Positions 8,901 through 16,964 of a stretch of 64,000 bases of DNA are shown here, one piece after another. The translations under genes were made by a program, and so were the position numbers. The DNA lies in the NCBI RefSeq assembly GCF_039545135.1, contig NZ_BAABRU010000020.1, forward strand, positions 33,174 through 97,173, given 5' to 3'. The notes under the pieces are model-generated. The model was not told the origin of the DNA and did not search any database. It worked only from the letters and a program-made list of their open reading frames with translations. Numbering within the stretch: position 1 is the first letter of the stretch; each line of letters starts with the position of its first letter. This DNA is from Herpetosiphon gulosus. Its GTDB lineage: Bacteria; Chloroflexota; Chloroflexia; Chloroflexales; Herpetosiphonaceae.

Positions 8901-11195
8901 ATCGACAGCCACGATACCAATCGGGCAGTCCATGTGCTCAACGAATTGGGCTTTACTGGCACTGGCTACGATCGTCAACCAGTCGATAATTTTGTTGATG
9001 CGCGGCATCGTTTATCGTTGGTTGCCGCTTTGCAAATGACCTTGCCAGGTGCGCCAACCATCTATTATGGCGATGAAGTTGGCTTAACTGGCTATGGCTT
9101 CGATGTGCCACGCGACGATCCCTATAACCGCCAGCCCTACCCATGGACTGACGAAGCAGGTTACAACAGCTTGCCTGAATGGCGCAAAGCTGACACCAAT
9201 TTGTTAGCAACCTATCAACGGCTTGGCCAATTGCGCCGCGATTATAGCTACCTGCGCACAGGTTCATTCGATGTGATGACCGCCGACGATGCCAACAAAG
9301 TTTTGGCTTATGGTCGCAAGGATGAAAACGGCGCGGCAATTGTGGTGTTCAATCGCGATAGCCAAGCTCATAGCATCGAACTAAACTTGGCTGGCTACGT
9401 GCCAACTGGTACGGTACTAACCCGCACCATGCCATTGACCCAAACTGGTTTATTGCCAGCAACCGATGTTACAACCTATACCTTCAGCGTTGCCCCACAA
9501 AGCGTTGGCATTTGGCTAACGCCTGATAGCGTTGATATGAGTGCCCCTGCTGCTCCAACCAATTTGCAAGTGACTAATCAACTGTCACAAAGCATCGAGC
9601 TTGGCTGGAACAACGTCGCAACTGCTGAAAGCTACAATATTTATCGCTCAATCGTTAGTGGTGGCGGCTATGAGTTGGTTGGCAATACCACCAGCACCAA
9701 TTTCAGCAATGCCGATCTAACTCCAGGCCAACGCTACTACTACATTGTCAAAGCGGTGCGCAATGGCTTGGAAAGCGACGGCAGCAACGAAGTTTCGGGC
9801 TTGCCAGCCTATGTAATCAATTGGTCGAATCTACAATTCCCAACCACAATCAACCATACGATCAGCATTACCAACCCAACCACAAATATTTATGGTCGGG
9901 TATACATCGAAGGTGTGACCAGCGAAGCTGGCGCAACTCCAAGCCTGTTGGCCGAAGTTGGTTATGGCCCCGATGGCTCACAACCAAGCGCCGCTAGCTG
10001 GACATGGTTCGCGGCTAATTTCAATGTACAAGATGGCAATAACGATGAGTTTGTAGGCAACCTGCTGCCCAACAGTATCGGAACCTTCGATGTAGCCTAT
10101 CGCTATAGCACCGATGGCGGCACAACGTGGATCTATGCTGATCTCGATGGCTCAGATAATGGCTACTCACCAGCCCAAGCAGCCAGTTTGATTGTTGCAG
10201 CAAGCAGTGATACGACTGCACCGACAGCTCCGCTCAATTTGCGCGAAGTGCGGCGCTCAGCCGCGCAAATTGTGATTGGCTGGGATGTTTCAAGCTCCAA
10301 TGATACCTATCGCTATGATGTGTATCGTGATGGCGACGCGATTGCCTCGGTATTGCATCCAACCACGGTCTTCACCGATACCGAAGTAACCGCAGGCATT
10401 ACCTATACCTACCAATTGAAGGCGCTTGATGGTTCGTTCAATCAATCGGAATTCTCGAATAGCGTCGATATTCGTGCCGAGCAACGGGTGATCGATGTGA
10501 CCTTCCGGGTCAAAGTGCCAGTTGAAACCCCAACCAACGAAAGCGTCTATGTCGCTGGCAATGATGGCACGGTTTTCAACGGCGCATGGACGGCAAACGG
10601 TCAAATCATGCAACGAGTGCTGACCGATACTTGGGAATTCAATAAACAAATTCTCGAAGGCACAGCCTTGGAGTATAAATACACTCGTGGCGCGTGGGAG
10701 CGAGTCGAATCGTGGGGCACGATTGAGGGCTTCAACAATCGCCGCGTAACCATTGAATATGGCAACAACGGCCATTTCGTTGTTGATGATACTGACACCA
10801 ACTGGGGCACTGGCGACGATAACCGCAAGGCCGTCCAAGCTTGGCGCGACCCCTTGGTCAGCAGCAGTTCAATTGCCAATAACGCGGTTGATGTTGCGCC
10901 AACAATTCAGCCATCAATTACTTGGTCGCAAGTTGTTACCGCAACCACCCCGATCAGCCAAGTATTGGTCCTGACCAATGCCCAAAATCAGCCTATCGCT
11001 GGAACAGTGGTCGCTACCAGCCCAACAACCTTCAGCTTCATCCCCGCAGCACCACTGCCAAACGGAACCTACACGCTAACCGCATTCAATGTACGGCGGG
11101 TCATTGGTGATCCATCGCCAATGCAACAACGCTACGTTGTACGCTTCACCGTTGGCCGGAAAATCTTCCTGCCAATGGTTGGACGTTCAAACTAA
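5943..11195 (+). CDS. Secreted multidomain GH13 alpha-amylase/pullulanase-type enzyme
   Basis: 1750 residues. A signal peptide (hydrophobic residues about 14-28, cleavage near VVAAQ) precedes two tandem copies of a roughly 215-residue module (about 40-260 and 265-475), each containing FQGW-type strands and GDG(I/V)(Y/F)SLDV, resembling X25/starch-binding modules. A CBM34-like domain (about 485-610) leads into the GH13 barrel from about 615. The catalytic triad is visible: D878 (GWRIDVV), E910 (YSETW) and D991 (DSHDTN). After the barrel come two fibronectin-III-like domains, a CBM20-like starch-binding domain (about 1515-1625) and a Big_5-like Ig domain. The C-terminus ends KIFLPMVGRSN, a short tail shared with the Kelch protein of this window. 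It should act outside the cell on starch, pullulan or similar glucans. The ATG follows AAAGGAG. Exact bond specificity cannot be read from sequence. Confidence 0.9.
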   Translation: MRDTAHRRSLISRVLLIIMLLSLMIPTFSQQTPVVAAQPAPFDLALNQAPTIANAQVNWCFAGGFQGWDNAATPANDEGLAGDLVAGDGIYSLDVEIATAGRSEWKAVVCGDWGNSVPAGPNAWMNTTQANQTVKLTLDTNNYSGNAGNHGVPSNNIIHAYDSDFANWTAVGSFQSTAWVNNDPTTAMTNIGNGWYYLAYSVPAAGTYEGKVVHTGDWTTQYTGVGRAADQGNISFTTTQANQMVVFLLDINTSRLTIRPQTTGNAGPWCAPGTYQTPQWQEAGNPLVDNGTQGDLVSGDGVFSLDVVIPTAGTYEWKVNACNWATAFPPANAWIYTDQPNQTVKLLFDSNNHAADNGWDLLPTQNVVNALDAADDFTVVGAFQGWSNNNPATQMTQIAPNQYVLRYTIAAPGDYAAKFTRTGSWVEQYNAQGRVFDANDPAPIGFTTVNLNETVVFYLDNRTGRWAITPQGDGETPDPLPCDGVISRNAIEHQSRESLYRVPFGAAPLNQAVTLRLRTAAHDINQARIRLYYTANNGQNIQRMTKVASDETYDYWEYTVPAQTELGVIYYRFILDDCGLTLFYEDDNRFDGGLGEVVNVSADRSWNIYIYDPAFTTPEWAQNATIYQIFVERFRNGDPSNDPTGVATDTTYPGRGWFYPTERGHRFPVTPWNSIVPDPEPFTDQNNPWWSTYSSTMYGGDLNGVQEQLDYLQDLGVTTLYLNPIFDSPSNHKYDGRDYRNVDEAFGGQQAFDDLVADAHGRGMTVVLDGVPNHVSSDSPFFDRFGRHAEVGACESITSPYRTWFFFEPAAEPGTGVCAGDTNYRGWFGVATLPQINTNHPEVMAYWFGTPGGNPNLDSNTASYWVDGTNKADGWRIDVVPDVIGVNPTFFETWRDVMKAANPDAVLYSETWSEGDVRDRVLGDEFDSTMNYRYRRAVLGFLRDTRWVDNDGGQEIDPLLPSQFVNSFETIREDYPEPAYNAAMNLIDSHDTNRAVHVLNELGFTGTGYDRQPVDNFVDARHRLSLVAALQMTLPGAPTIYYGDEVGLTGYGFDVPRDDPYNRQPYPWTDEAGYNSLPEWRKADTNLLATYQRLGQLRRDYSYLRTGSFDVMTADDANKVLAYGRKDENGAAIVVFNRDSQAHSIELNLAGYVPTGTVLTRTMPLTQTGLLPATDVTTYTFSVAPQSVGIWLTPDSVDMSAPAAPTNLQVTNQLSQSIELGWNNVATAESYNIYRSIVSGGGYELVGNTTSTNFSNADLTPGQRYYYIVKAVRNGLESDGSNEVSGLPAYVINWSNLQFPTTINHTISITNPTTNIYGRVYIEGVTSEAGATPSLLAEVGYGPDGSQPSAASWTWFAANFNVQDGNNDEFVGNLLPNSIGTFDVAYRYSTDGGTTWIYADLDGSDNGYSPAQAASLIVAASSDTTAPTAPLNLREVRRSAAQIVIGWDVSSSNDTYRYDVYRDGDAIASVLHPTTVFTDTEVTAGITYTYQLKALDGSFNQSEFSNSVDIRAEQRVIDVTFRVKVPVETPTNESVYVAGNDGTVFNGAWTANGQIMQRVLTDTWEFNKQILEGTALEYKYTRGAWERVESWGTIEGFNNRRVTIEYGNNGHFVVDDTDTNWGTGDDNRKAVQAWRDPLVSSSSIANNAVDVAPTIQPSITWSQVVTATTPISQVLVLTNAQNQPIAGTVVATSPTTFSFIPAAPLPNGTYTLTAFNVRRVIGDPSPMQQRYVVRFTVGRKIFLPMVGRSN

Positions 11196-11235
11196 TTTCA
11201 TTCTCCGCCCGCTAATTGAATACCGATAATGGTGT

Positions 11236-11277
11236 CGGGGTATTGTTGATGGCCTAGCCATCACGATACCCCGTTTT
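11236..11277 (+). terminator. Terminator after large amylase gene
   Basis: Long inverted arms (11236-11253 and 11257-11273, about 17 paired bases with a CTA loop) are followed by TTTT. It lies 40 bp past the stop of the first amylase gene. Confidence 0.8.
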
Positions 11278-11475
11278 GCACCGCTCAATGCTGAGGCTCT
11301 GTTGGTCGTTGTGAGGATGGTCTAGGCCGCCATCGTTGTAAGCACCAACAGGGAACATAGGTAGCCGAGCGTTCGACGCTAGGTTTGGTGTGCCTAAAAT
11401 TTGGCGCAAGGCTCCTATTGAAACGTTGGTGTTTCACAACAAATACTCTGAACAACGAAGTAAACGGAGTCATTA

Positions 11476-14202
11476 ATGCTAAACAAACGATTTGGCGGAT
11501 TGCTCGCGTTGGTGCTGTTGGCCTTGGCGTTGTTGCCAAATCCCAAGTCGGTCGCTGCTGGGGATAATAATGTGCATTGGGATGAGCTGTATCATGCTGC
11601 TCCCAGCGCTAACCCACGCGTTGAGCTTGTGCCAGGCGAAAGTTTTACCTTCCAACAAGGCGAAGCTAATGGCACGATTGTTTCAACTACCAATGTGCAA
11701 ATTTCAATCTTGGCACTTGCTGGCGATCTAACCAGTGCTCAAATTCGCTACTGGAACGGAACCGAGCAAATTGTGGCGATGAGCAAAGTCAAAACCTTGA
11801 CTGCCAGCTTTCGCAATACCGCCAGCACCAGTTACGATCTGTGGCGCGGCACAATTCCAGCCCATGCTGCTGGCTCAACCGTATATTATCGGGTTCGGGT
11901 GTATGATGGCAGTATTTTAGCCCTACTCAAAGCCCAAAATGGCAGCTACGTCAATCCACGTGGCCAACATGTGCGTGGCGCAAACTATGATCCCGATGAT
12001 TATAGTTTTACGGTGCAAAGCGGCGGCACTCCCACAGCTACCCCGACGCTTGCTCCAACCGCCACCAACACGCCAACCAGAACGCCCACGCCGATTGGTA
12101 CAATCAGCGCTACGCCGACCCCATCGCGCACTCCAACCGCTACTGCTACCAATACCCCAACCCCAACGGTTTCAGCCACTCCATCAGGGGCTTGCAACGG
12201 CGCAGCGGTCGGCAACAACACGATCATCAGCAACGCGATTTACCACGATAGCACCAACAGCGTGTATCGCGACCCACTTGGTTCGCTGCAAGCAGGCCAA
12301 TCGGCTAGCATTCGTTTGCGCACCTGTAGTAATGATGTTAGCGCTGTGAGTTTATCAGTCTGGTTAACTGGCGCACCATTCAGCCAACCATCGTTCACCT
12401 ATCCATTAAGTGTGGTGAGCAATGATGGAACCTACGCCATGTGGCAAGCCAGCGTGCCAGCCCCCAGCACTTCAACCGATCAGTGGTATCAATTTAAGCT
12501 AACCGATGGCTCGACGATTGGCTATTATGTGGTTGCCAACACCAGCAACACAGGCCCAGGCGTGTGGAGCGCCACCGCGATTGATCGTTCGTGGAGGTTA
12601 GGAACGGTTCCAGCGCCACCGCAAGATTATGCCGTGCCAACATGGCTGCAAGATGCAGTGATCTACCAAATTTTCCCTGATCGCTTCCGTGATGGCGATA
12701 GCAGCAATAACTTCAACAATCTGCGGGTCTATGGCCCAAACACATGCAACGGCTACAGCGGCGCAGGTGCACCCAACTGTTTGGCTTCGATTCATAGCAA
12801 TTGGAATGAAACACCAACTACCCCGGGCTATGGCATCGATTTTTATGGCGGCGATTTGCAAGGCATTGTCGATAAAATCAATGCTGGCTATTTCAACGAT
12901 CTTGGCGTGAATGTGCTCTATCTCAACCCAATTTTCGATGCTTCCTCAAACCATGGCTACGATACCAACGATTATTACGGCATCAACCCTCGTTTCGGCA
13001 ATTTGGCAAAATTCGATGAAATGATCGCCGCCGCCGATGCCAAAGGCCTCAAAGTTATTCTCGATGGCGTATTCAACCATGCAGGTATGGATAGCATCTA
13101 TCTGCAAGGCTACCCAGGCTACAAAACCGACCGCTGGACAGGCATCAACGGTGCTTGTGAATCGGCAGCATCGCCCTATCGCAGTTGGTTTACCCAAGGC
13201 TCGGCTGGCACTAGCGGCTCGTATCCATGTGCTGGCGGCTGGGGATGGAAGGGTTGGTATGGCTATGAAACTATTCCCGAATTTATCGAAAACGACCCAG
13301 TTAAGCAATTTTTCTATCGTGATGGCAGCGCTCAAAGCCCCAACGGTAAATCGGTTACCCGCTTCTGGCTCGAACGGGGTATCGCTGGCTGGCGCTTCGA
13401 CGTAGCTCAAGATATTACCCACGCTTGGTGGAGCGATATGCGGCCCTACGTCAAAAATGGCTATGGCGATAGCGAAAGTTTATTGCTTGGTGAAGTCACT
13501 GGCGGCTGTGATTGGGGCTTATATCGCGCCTATCTCAACCAAAACGAGCTTGATTCGGTGATGAACTATTGTTTCCGTGATTGGGCGGTGAGCTTCGCTA
13601 ATGGCAATACACCTAGCTCATTCGACAGTAGCTACAATGCTTTCCGTGCCCAAATGCCTGCTACCCCGTGGTTTGGCCTGATGAACTTGGTCAGTTCGCA
13701 CGACTCAACTCGTGCCTTACGCTTGCTCAACGACGATAAAGCTCGCATGAAATTGATGGTGCTGTTGCAAATGACCCTGCCAGGTGCGCCATCGGTGTAT
13801 TATGGCGATGAAGTTGGGGTAACTGGTGGCGGCGATCCCGATAACCGTCGCACCTATCCTTGGGCCGATAAAGGCGGCAGCCCCGATACGGCGATGTATG
13901 CCCATTTCAAGAAATTGATCGGTCTACGCCGCACCTATCCAGCGCTCAGCAGTGGCGATGTGGCAACCTTACTGGTCAATGATGCCAGCAAACTGTATGG
14001 CTATCGCCGCTGGAAGGGCACACAAGAGGCGGTTGTAGTGCTCAATAACGGCACGGCCAACCAAACTGCGACCGTCAACGTCAGCCATTTAGCCAACGGC
14101 ACAGTCTTAACCGATGTCTTGAATGGTGGCAGTTACACCGTCAGTAACGGCCAATTGACCTTGCCAGTTTCTGCCCAATCGGGCGTGGTGCTGGTGAAAT
14201 AA
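11476..14202 (+). CDS. Secreted GH13 alpha-amylase with Thr/Pro linker
   Basis: 908 residues. A signal peptide (about 1-27) is followed by an N-terminal beta domain (about 30-180), a low-complexity Thr/Pro linker of TPT(A/R)TPT type (about 182-236), a CBM34-like domain (about 238-370) and a GH13 barrel from about 385. The triad is D642 (GWRFDVAQD), E673 (LLGEVTGG) and D743 (SSHDST). DGVFNHAG and GAPSVYYGDEVG are further conserved regions. Its catalytic part resembles that of the larger neighbour, so the pair may be old paralogs that acquired different accessory domains. It is expected to hydrolyse alpha-glucans outside the cell. The ATG has a CGGAG site upstream. It lacks the FLP(M/L)VG tail of its neighbour. 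Confidence 0.9.
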   Translation: MLNKRFGGLLALVLLALALLPNPKSVAAGDNNVHWDELYHAAPSANPRVELVPGESFTFQQGEANGTIVSTTNVQISILALAGDLTSAQIRYWNGTEQIVAMSKVKTLTASFRNTASTSYDLWRGTIPAHAAGSTVYYRVRVYDGSILALLKAQNGSYVNPRGQHVRGANYDPDDYSFTVQSGGTPTATPTLAPTATNTPTRTPTPIGTISATPTPSRTPTATATNTPTPTVSATPSGACNGAAVGNNTIISNAIYHDSTNSVYRDPLGSLQAGQSASIRLRTCSNDVSAVSLSVWLTGAPFSQPSFTYPLSVVSNDGTYAMWQASVPAPSTSTDQWYQFKLTDGSTIGYYVVANTSNTGPGVWSATAIDRSWRLGTVPAPPQDYAVPTWLQDAVIYQIFPDRFRDGDSSNNFNNLRVYGPNTCNGYSGAGAPNCLASIHSNWNETPTTPGYGIDFYGGDLQGIVDKINAGYFNDLGVNVLYLNPIFDASSNHGYDTNDYYGINPRFGNLAKFDEMIAAADAKGLKVILDGVFNHAGMDSIYLQGYPGYKTDRWTGINGACESAASPYRSWFTQGSAGTSGSYPCAGGWGWKGWYGYETIPEFIENDPVKQFFYRDGSAQSPNGKSVTRFWLERGIAGWRFDVAQDITHAWWSDMRPYVKNGYGDSESLLLGEVTGGCDWGLYRAYLNQNELDSVMNYCFRDWAVSFANGNTPSSFDSSYNAFRAQMPATPWFGLMNLVSSHDSTRALRLLNDDKARMKLMVLLQMTLPGAPSVYYGDEVGVTGGGDPDNRRTYPWADKGGSPDTAMYAHFKKLIGLRRTYPALSSGDVATLLVNDASKLYGYRRWKGTQEAVVVLNNGTANQTATVNVSHLANGTVLTDVLNGGSYTVSNGQLTLPVSAQSGVVLVK

Positions 14203-14206
14203 TTGT

Positions 14207-14262
14207 TCCCTCACCCCAACCCCTCTCCTCGCTCTGCGGGAGCGGGGGCTAGGGGGTGAGGG
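14207..14262. repeat. Palindromic GC-rich intergenic repeat
   Basis: An imperfect palindrome opens with CCCTCACCCCAACCCC and closes with GGGGGCTAGGGGGTGAGGG. A related element occurs at 63778-63880. It lies between convergent genes and could fold as a transcript hairpin. Confidence 0.65.
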
Positions 14263-14265
14263 AAT

Positions 14266-14598
14266 TCAAAATTCCAGCTCGCTAGTTTCGAGCCAACCAA
14301 AACGTTGCCAGCTAATATAACCACGCTGATCAAACTCGATGCCTTCAGCTTCTAAGCGTTGACGTTGCTCAAGCGCCGTATGTTCTGGGCAATTGGTCGA
14401 AATCCGGCCCTCGCGATTAACCACTCGCCACCAAGCCACGTCAGGATATTGCTCATCCAAGGCATGCAAGGCTTTGCCAACTGCCCGCGCATAGCCAGGG
14501 TAGCCTGCTGCTAGAGCCAACCGCCCATAATTTACAATTCGGCCTGCTGGCACTTGTTTGAGGGTTTGATAAATTGCCGTCAAAAATTCTGTACTCAT
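14266..14598 (-). CDS. Alkyltransferase-like (ATL) protein, Cys-less MGMT homologue
   Basis: 110 residues from the ATG at 14598; a GTG at 14610 is the alternative start. The protein matches the DNA-binding C-terminal domain of O6-alkylguanine-DNA alkyltransferase: IPxGRIVNYG-like start (VPAGRIVNYG), then the arginine-finger segment ARAVGKAL. Where MGMT has the methyl-accepting PCHRV, this has A55-W56-W57-R58-V59, so the reactive cysteine is replaced by tryptophan. ATL proteins bind O6-alkylguanine lesions without repairing them and pass them to nucleotide excision repair. I infer the same role here. It is an isolated gene convergent with the amylase and next to the ABC importer, with no obvious functional link to either. 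Confidence 0.88.
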   Translation of the reverse strand: MSTEFLTAIYQTLKQVPAGRIVNYGRLALAAGYPGYARAVGKALHALDEQYPDVAWWRVVNREGRISTNCPEHTALEQRQRLEAEGIEFDQRGYISWQRFGWLETSELEF

Positions 14599-14651
14599 CG
14601 ATTCGCTCACTGGTAGATTTCGCTACCAGCACTTTAGCATGGAACACAACG

Positions 14652-14853
14652 AAGTAGGGGTCAGGGGCTAGTTGTCAGGGGTTAGGGGATAGGAAGCTGA
14701 GAGATAGGAACCACAACACGAAGCGCACGAAGGGGTCAGGGTTCAGGGACGAGGGATCAGCTTTGCATTACCTCACCCAACCATAAATCCCTGACCCCTG
14801 ATTGCCGGCCCCTGAATCCTAAAATACTCTCTGCGCCTCTGCGTTAAGGTTTG
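14652..14853. repeat. Modular intergenic repeat block B
   Basis: G-rich words (AGGGGTCAGGGGCTAG) at the left and C-rich inverse words (CCCTGACCCCTGATTG) at the right bracket an ACGAAGCGCACGAAG phrase, and the block closes with CTCTGCGCCTCTGCGTTAA. The inverted orientation of the end words makes the block a potential long hairpin. Confidence 0.7.
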
Positions 14854-14856
14854 GAT

Positions 14857-16092
14857 CTAGCGTCCACTATTTTCACGGCGAGCACGTGAGGCCGCATCAA
14901 TCGTAACTGCCAATAAAAGCACCGAGCCAGTTACGATAAATTTGATCGATGACTTGAGCGCCAGCAAATCCATGCCATTAGCAATCGCCCCAATCACCAG
15001 CGCACCCAACAAGGCCGACCAGATCCGGCCACGCCCGCCAAACAGGCTGGTACCGCCGATCACCGCTGCCGCGATTGCATTCAACAACACATCGCCATCG
15101 CCTGATGATTGATTGGCCGCGTTCAAACGTGAGGCGGCCAAAATCCCGCCACAGGCGGCGAGTGCCGAAGCCAGCATAAAAATCGTAATCCGAATCCGAT
15201 TAACGTTGATCCCTGCGCGGCGAGCAGCCTCGGTATTGCCGCCAACTGCATAGACATAGCGGCCAAAGCGCGTACGCTGAGTAATAAAATCAAAGATAAT
15301 CAAGAAGGTCAGGAAGATAATGACTGCGCTTGGTACGCCTTGAATTGGGTTGCCAGCAGCGTTGGCATTGCGGTTGACGCTCATCATTGCAACCCCTGCC
15401 AAGACACTTGCACCAACCACGCCAACCCGCCAAAATACCCCGTTCAACGAGCCAGTTGGCAATTCAGCGGCGCGGCGGCTGCGATATTCGTTGAACACAA
15501 TCAGGGTATAGATCACCACACTGACGATGCCCAAAACCCAGCCAAGCCAAATTGGCAGCTTATAGTTGGCAATATCATTAATAAATTTATTGGTGATGTT
15601 GATGCTGCCTGTGTCGCCAAGCACCCGTAGCCGTGACCCTTGCCAAGCTAGCAAGCCTGCGAGGGTAACCACGAACGAGGGCACACGGAAGGATGAAATC
15701 CACCAGCCTTGCAACAGACCAACCAAGGCTCCCACCACAATCGCCCCAATAATTGCCACGCCTGCGGGCAGATTATGGCGTGAAACCAACACCGCCATCA
15801 CTGCTGCCGCCAAACCGCTAACTTGGCCAGCCGAAAGATCAACCTCGCCAAGCAGCAAAATCAGCACAACCCCAGTTGAAATTGTGCCCATCGCGGCAAT
15901 TTGCACCATCAAGTTGGTCAAGTTGAGCGGCGTGAGAAAGTTTTTATTGATACTTTGAAACACCAGCGCAATAATAATCAAGCCAATAATCACTGGCAGC
16001 GAGCCTAGGTTGCCTTGGCGAAAGCGTTCGGCTAATGCTTCGCGCCAATTGTTAGGCGCAGCAGCAAGATTCGTCGGTTGCGTTTTCATCAT
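14857..16092 (-). CDS. Sugar ABC transporter permease (XylH/RbsC type)
   Basis: 411 residues with about 10 hydrophobic segments, typical of the BPD_transp_2 permeases for monosaccharide import. Recognisable stretches are VLILLLGEVDLSAGQVSGL, AVIGGTSLFGGRGRIWSALLGALVIG and VYAVGGNTEAARRAGI, the cytoplasmic coupling loop. It forms the membrane channel of the importer encoded with the ATPase and binding protein just upstream. Its ATG overlaps the ATPase stop by four bases (ATGA), implying translational coupling. The length and motifs are closest to xylose permeases, but ribose or another sugar cannot be excluded. Confidence 0.9.
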   Translation of the reverse strand: MMKTQPTNLAAAPNNWREALAERFRQGNLGSLPVIIGLIIIALVFQSINKNFLTPLNLTNLMVQIAAMGTISTGVVLILLLGEVDLSAGQVSGLAAAVMAVLVSRHNLPAGVAIIGAIVVGALVGLLQGWWISSFRVPSFVVTLAGLLAWQGSRLRVLGDTGSINITNKFINDIANYKLPIWLGWVLGIVSVVIYTLIVFNEYRSRRAAELPTGSLNGVFWRVGVVGASVLAGVAMMSVNRNANAAGNPIQGVPSAVIIFLTFLIIFDFITQRTRFGRYVYAVGGNTEAARRAGINVNRIRITIFMLASALAACGGILAASRLNAANQSSGDGDVLLNAIAAAVIGGTSLFGGRGRIWSALLGALVIGAIANGMDLLALKSSIKFIVTGSVLLLAVTIDAASRARRENSGR

Positions 16093-16880
16093 TCGGCCTC
16101 TCCATAGGCATTGCTGGGCAGCATTGCTCCAGTAATCGCGCCAATCACTTGTTCGTTGGTACTACGGGATGTGTGGAAGGTAGCGACCCGTCGCCCCAGT
16201 CGCATCACAATGATGCGATCCGAGACTTCAAACACATCCGCAACATTATGACTAATCACCACCACAGCCAAGCCGCGATCACGCAAACGCATAATCAAAT
16301 CTTTGACTTGGCGGGTTTGCTCAACACCGAGTGCCGCAGTTGGCTCATCGAGCAACACAACTTTGGAGTTCCACATCACCGAGCGAGCAACTGCCACCGA
16401 TTGGCGTTGACCACCAGAAAGATTGGCAATTTGCACCCGCACACTAGGAATTTTGACGCTCAGATCGCGCAGCACTTCAGTTGCCCGACGTTCCATCTCG
16501 GTTTCATTCAGCAGATCGAGGGATTTAAGCCCGCTGCGGCGCACATTTTCGCGGCCAAGATAAAGATTGGAAACCACATCAAGATTATCGCACAAGGCCA
16601 AATCTTGGTAGACGGTTTCAACCCCGAGGTCGGTGGCATCGCGTGGGCTATTGACTGAAACGACCTTGCCTTCAAAGACATAATCGCCCTCGTCGGGTTT
16701 GTATGCTCCAGCGATGGTCTTAATCAGCGTCGATTTGCCTGCGCCATTATCGCCAACCAACGCCACCACCTCATTCGAGAAAACCTCGAAATCGACGTTG
16801 GAGAGTGCTTGAACTGCACCAAAGCGTTTGCTAATTTGGCGCAATTGCAAGACAGGCATCGCTGCTTCTGTTGCTGTCAT
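16089..16880 (-). CDS. Sugar ABC transporter ATP-binding protein (single ABC domain)
   Basis: 263 residues from the ATG at 16880, which has AAAGGAA upstream; the open frame extends 75 bp further without a good ribosome site. Walker A GDNGAGKST, signature LSGGQRQ and Walker B VVLLDEPTAALG are intact. It has a single ABC domain, whereas XylG/RbsA/AraG are fused doubles of about 500 residues, so this ATPase probably works as a homodimer, as in FrcA-like systems. It powers the permease encoded by the overlapping next gene. Confidence 0.9.
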   Translation of the reverse strand: MTATEAAMPVLQLRQISKRFGAVQALSNVDFEVFSNEVVALVGDNGAGKSTLIKTIAGAYKPDEGDYVFEGKVVSVNSPRDATDLGVETVYQDLALCDNLDVVSNLYLGRENVRRSGLKSLDLLNETEMERRATEVLRDLSVKIPSVRVQIANLSGGQRQSVAVARSVMWNSKVVLLDEPTAALGVEQTRQVKDLIMRLRDRGLAVVVISHNVADVFEVSDRIIVMRLGRRVATFHTSRSTNEQVIGAITGAMLPSNAYGEAE

Positions 16881-16964
16881 GACATATTCCTTTTGCTGTG
16901 GGTCAGTGGAGTAGTCGCTGGGCTGGCTGTGTGAGCCGTGCCAACCCAGCGACACAGAGGTTAG

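Noticed and set aside
11280..11475. Possible small gene before the second amylase
   Set aside because: Frames on both strands are short, lack ribosome sites and overlap the amylase leader.
12000..12233. Regular short repeats in the second amylase, considered as a CRISPR or tandem-repeat array
   Set aside because: The repeats are in frame and encode a Thr/Pro linker; unit lengths vary and there are no spacers.
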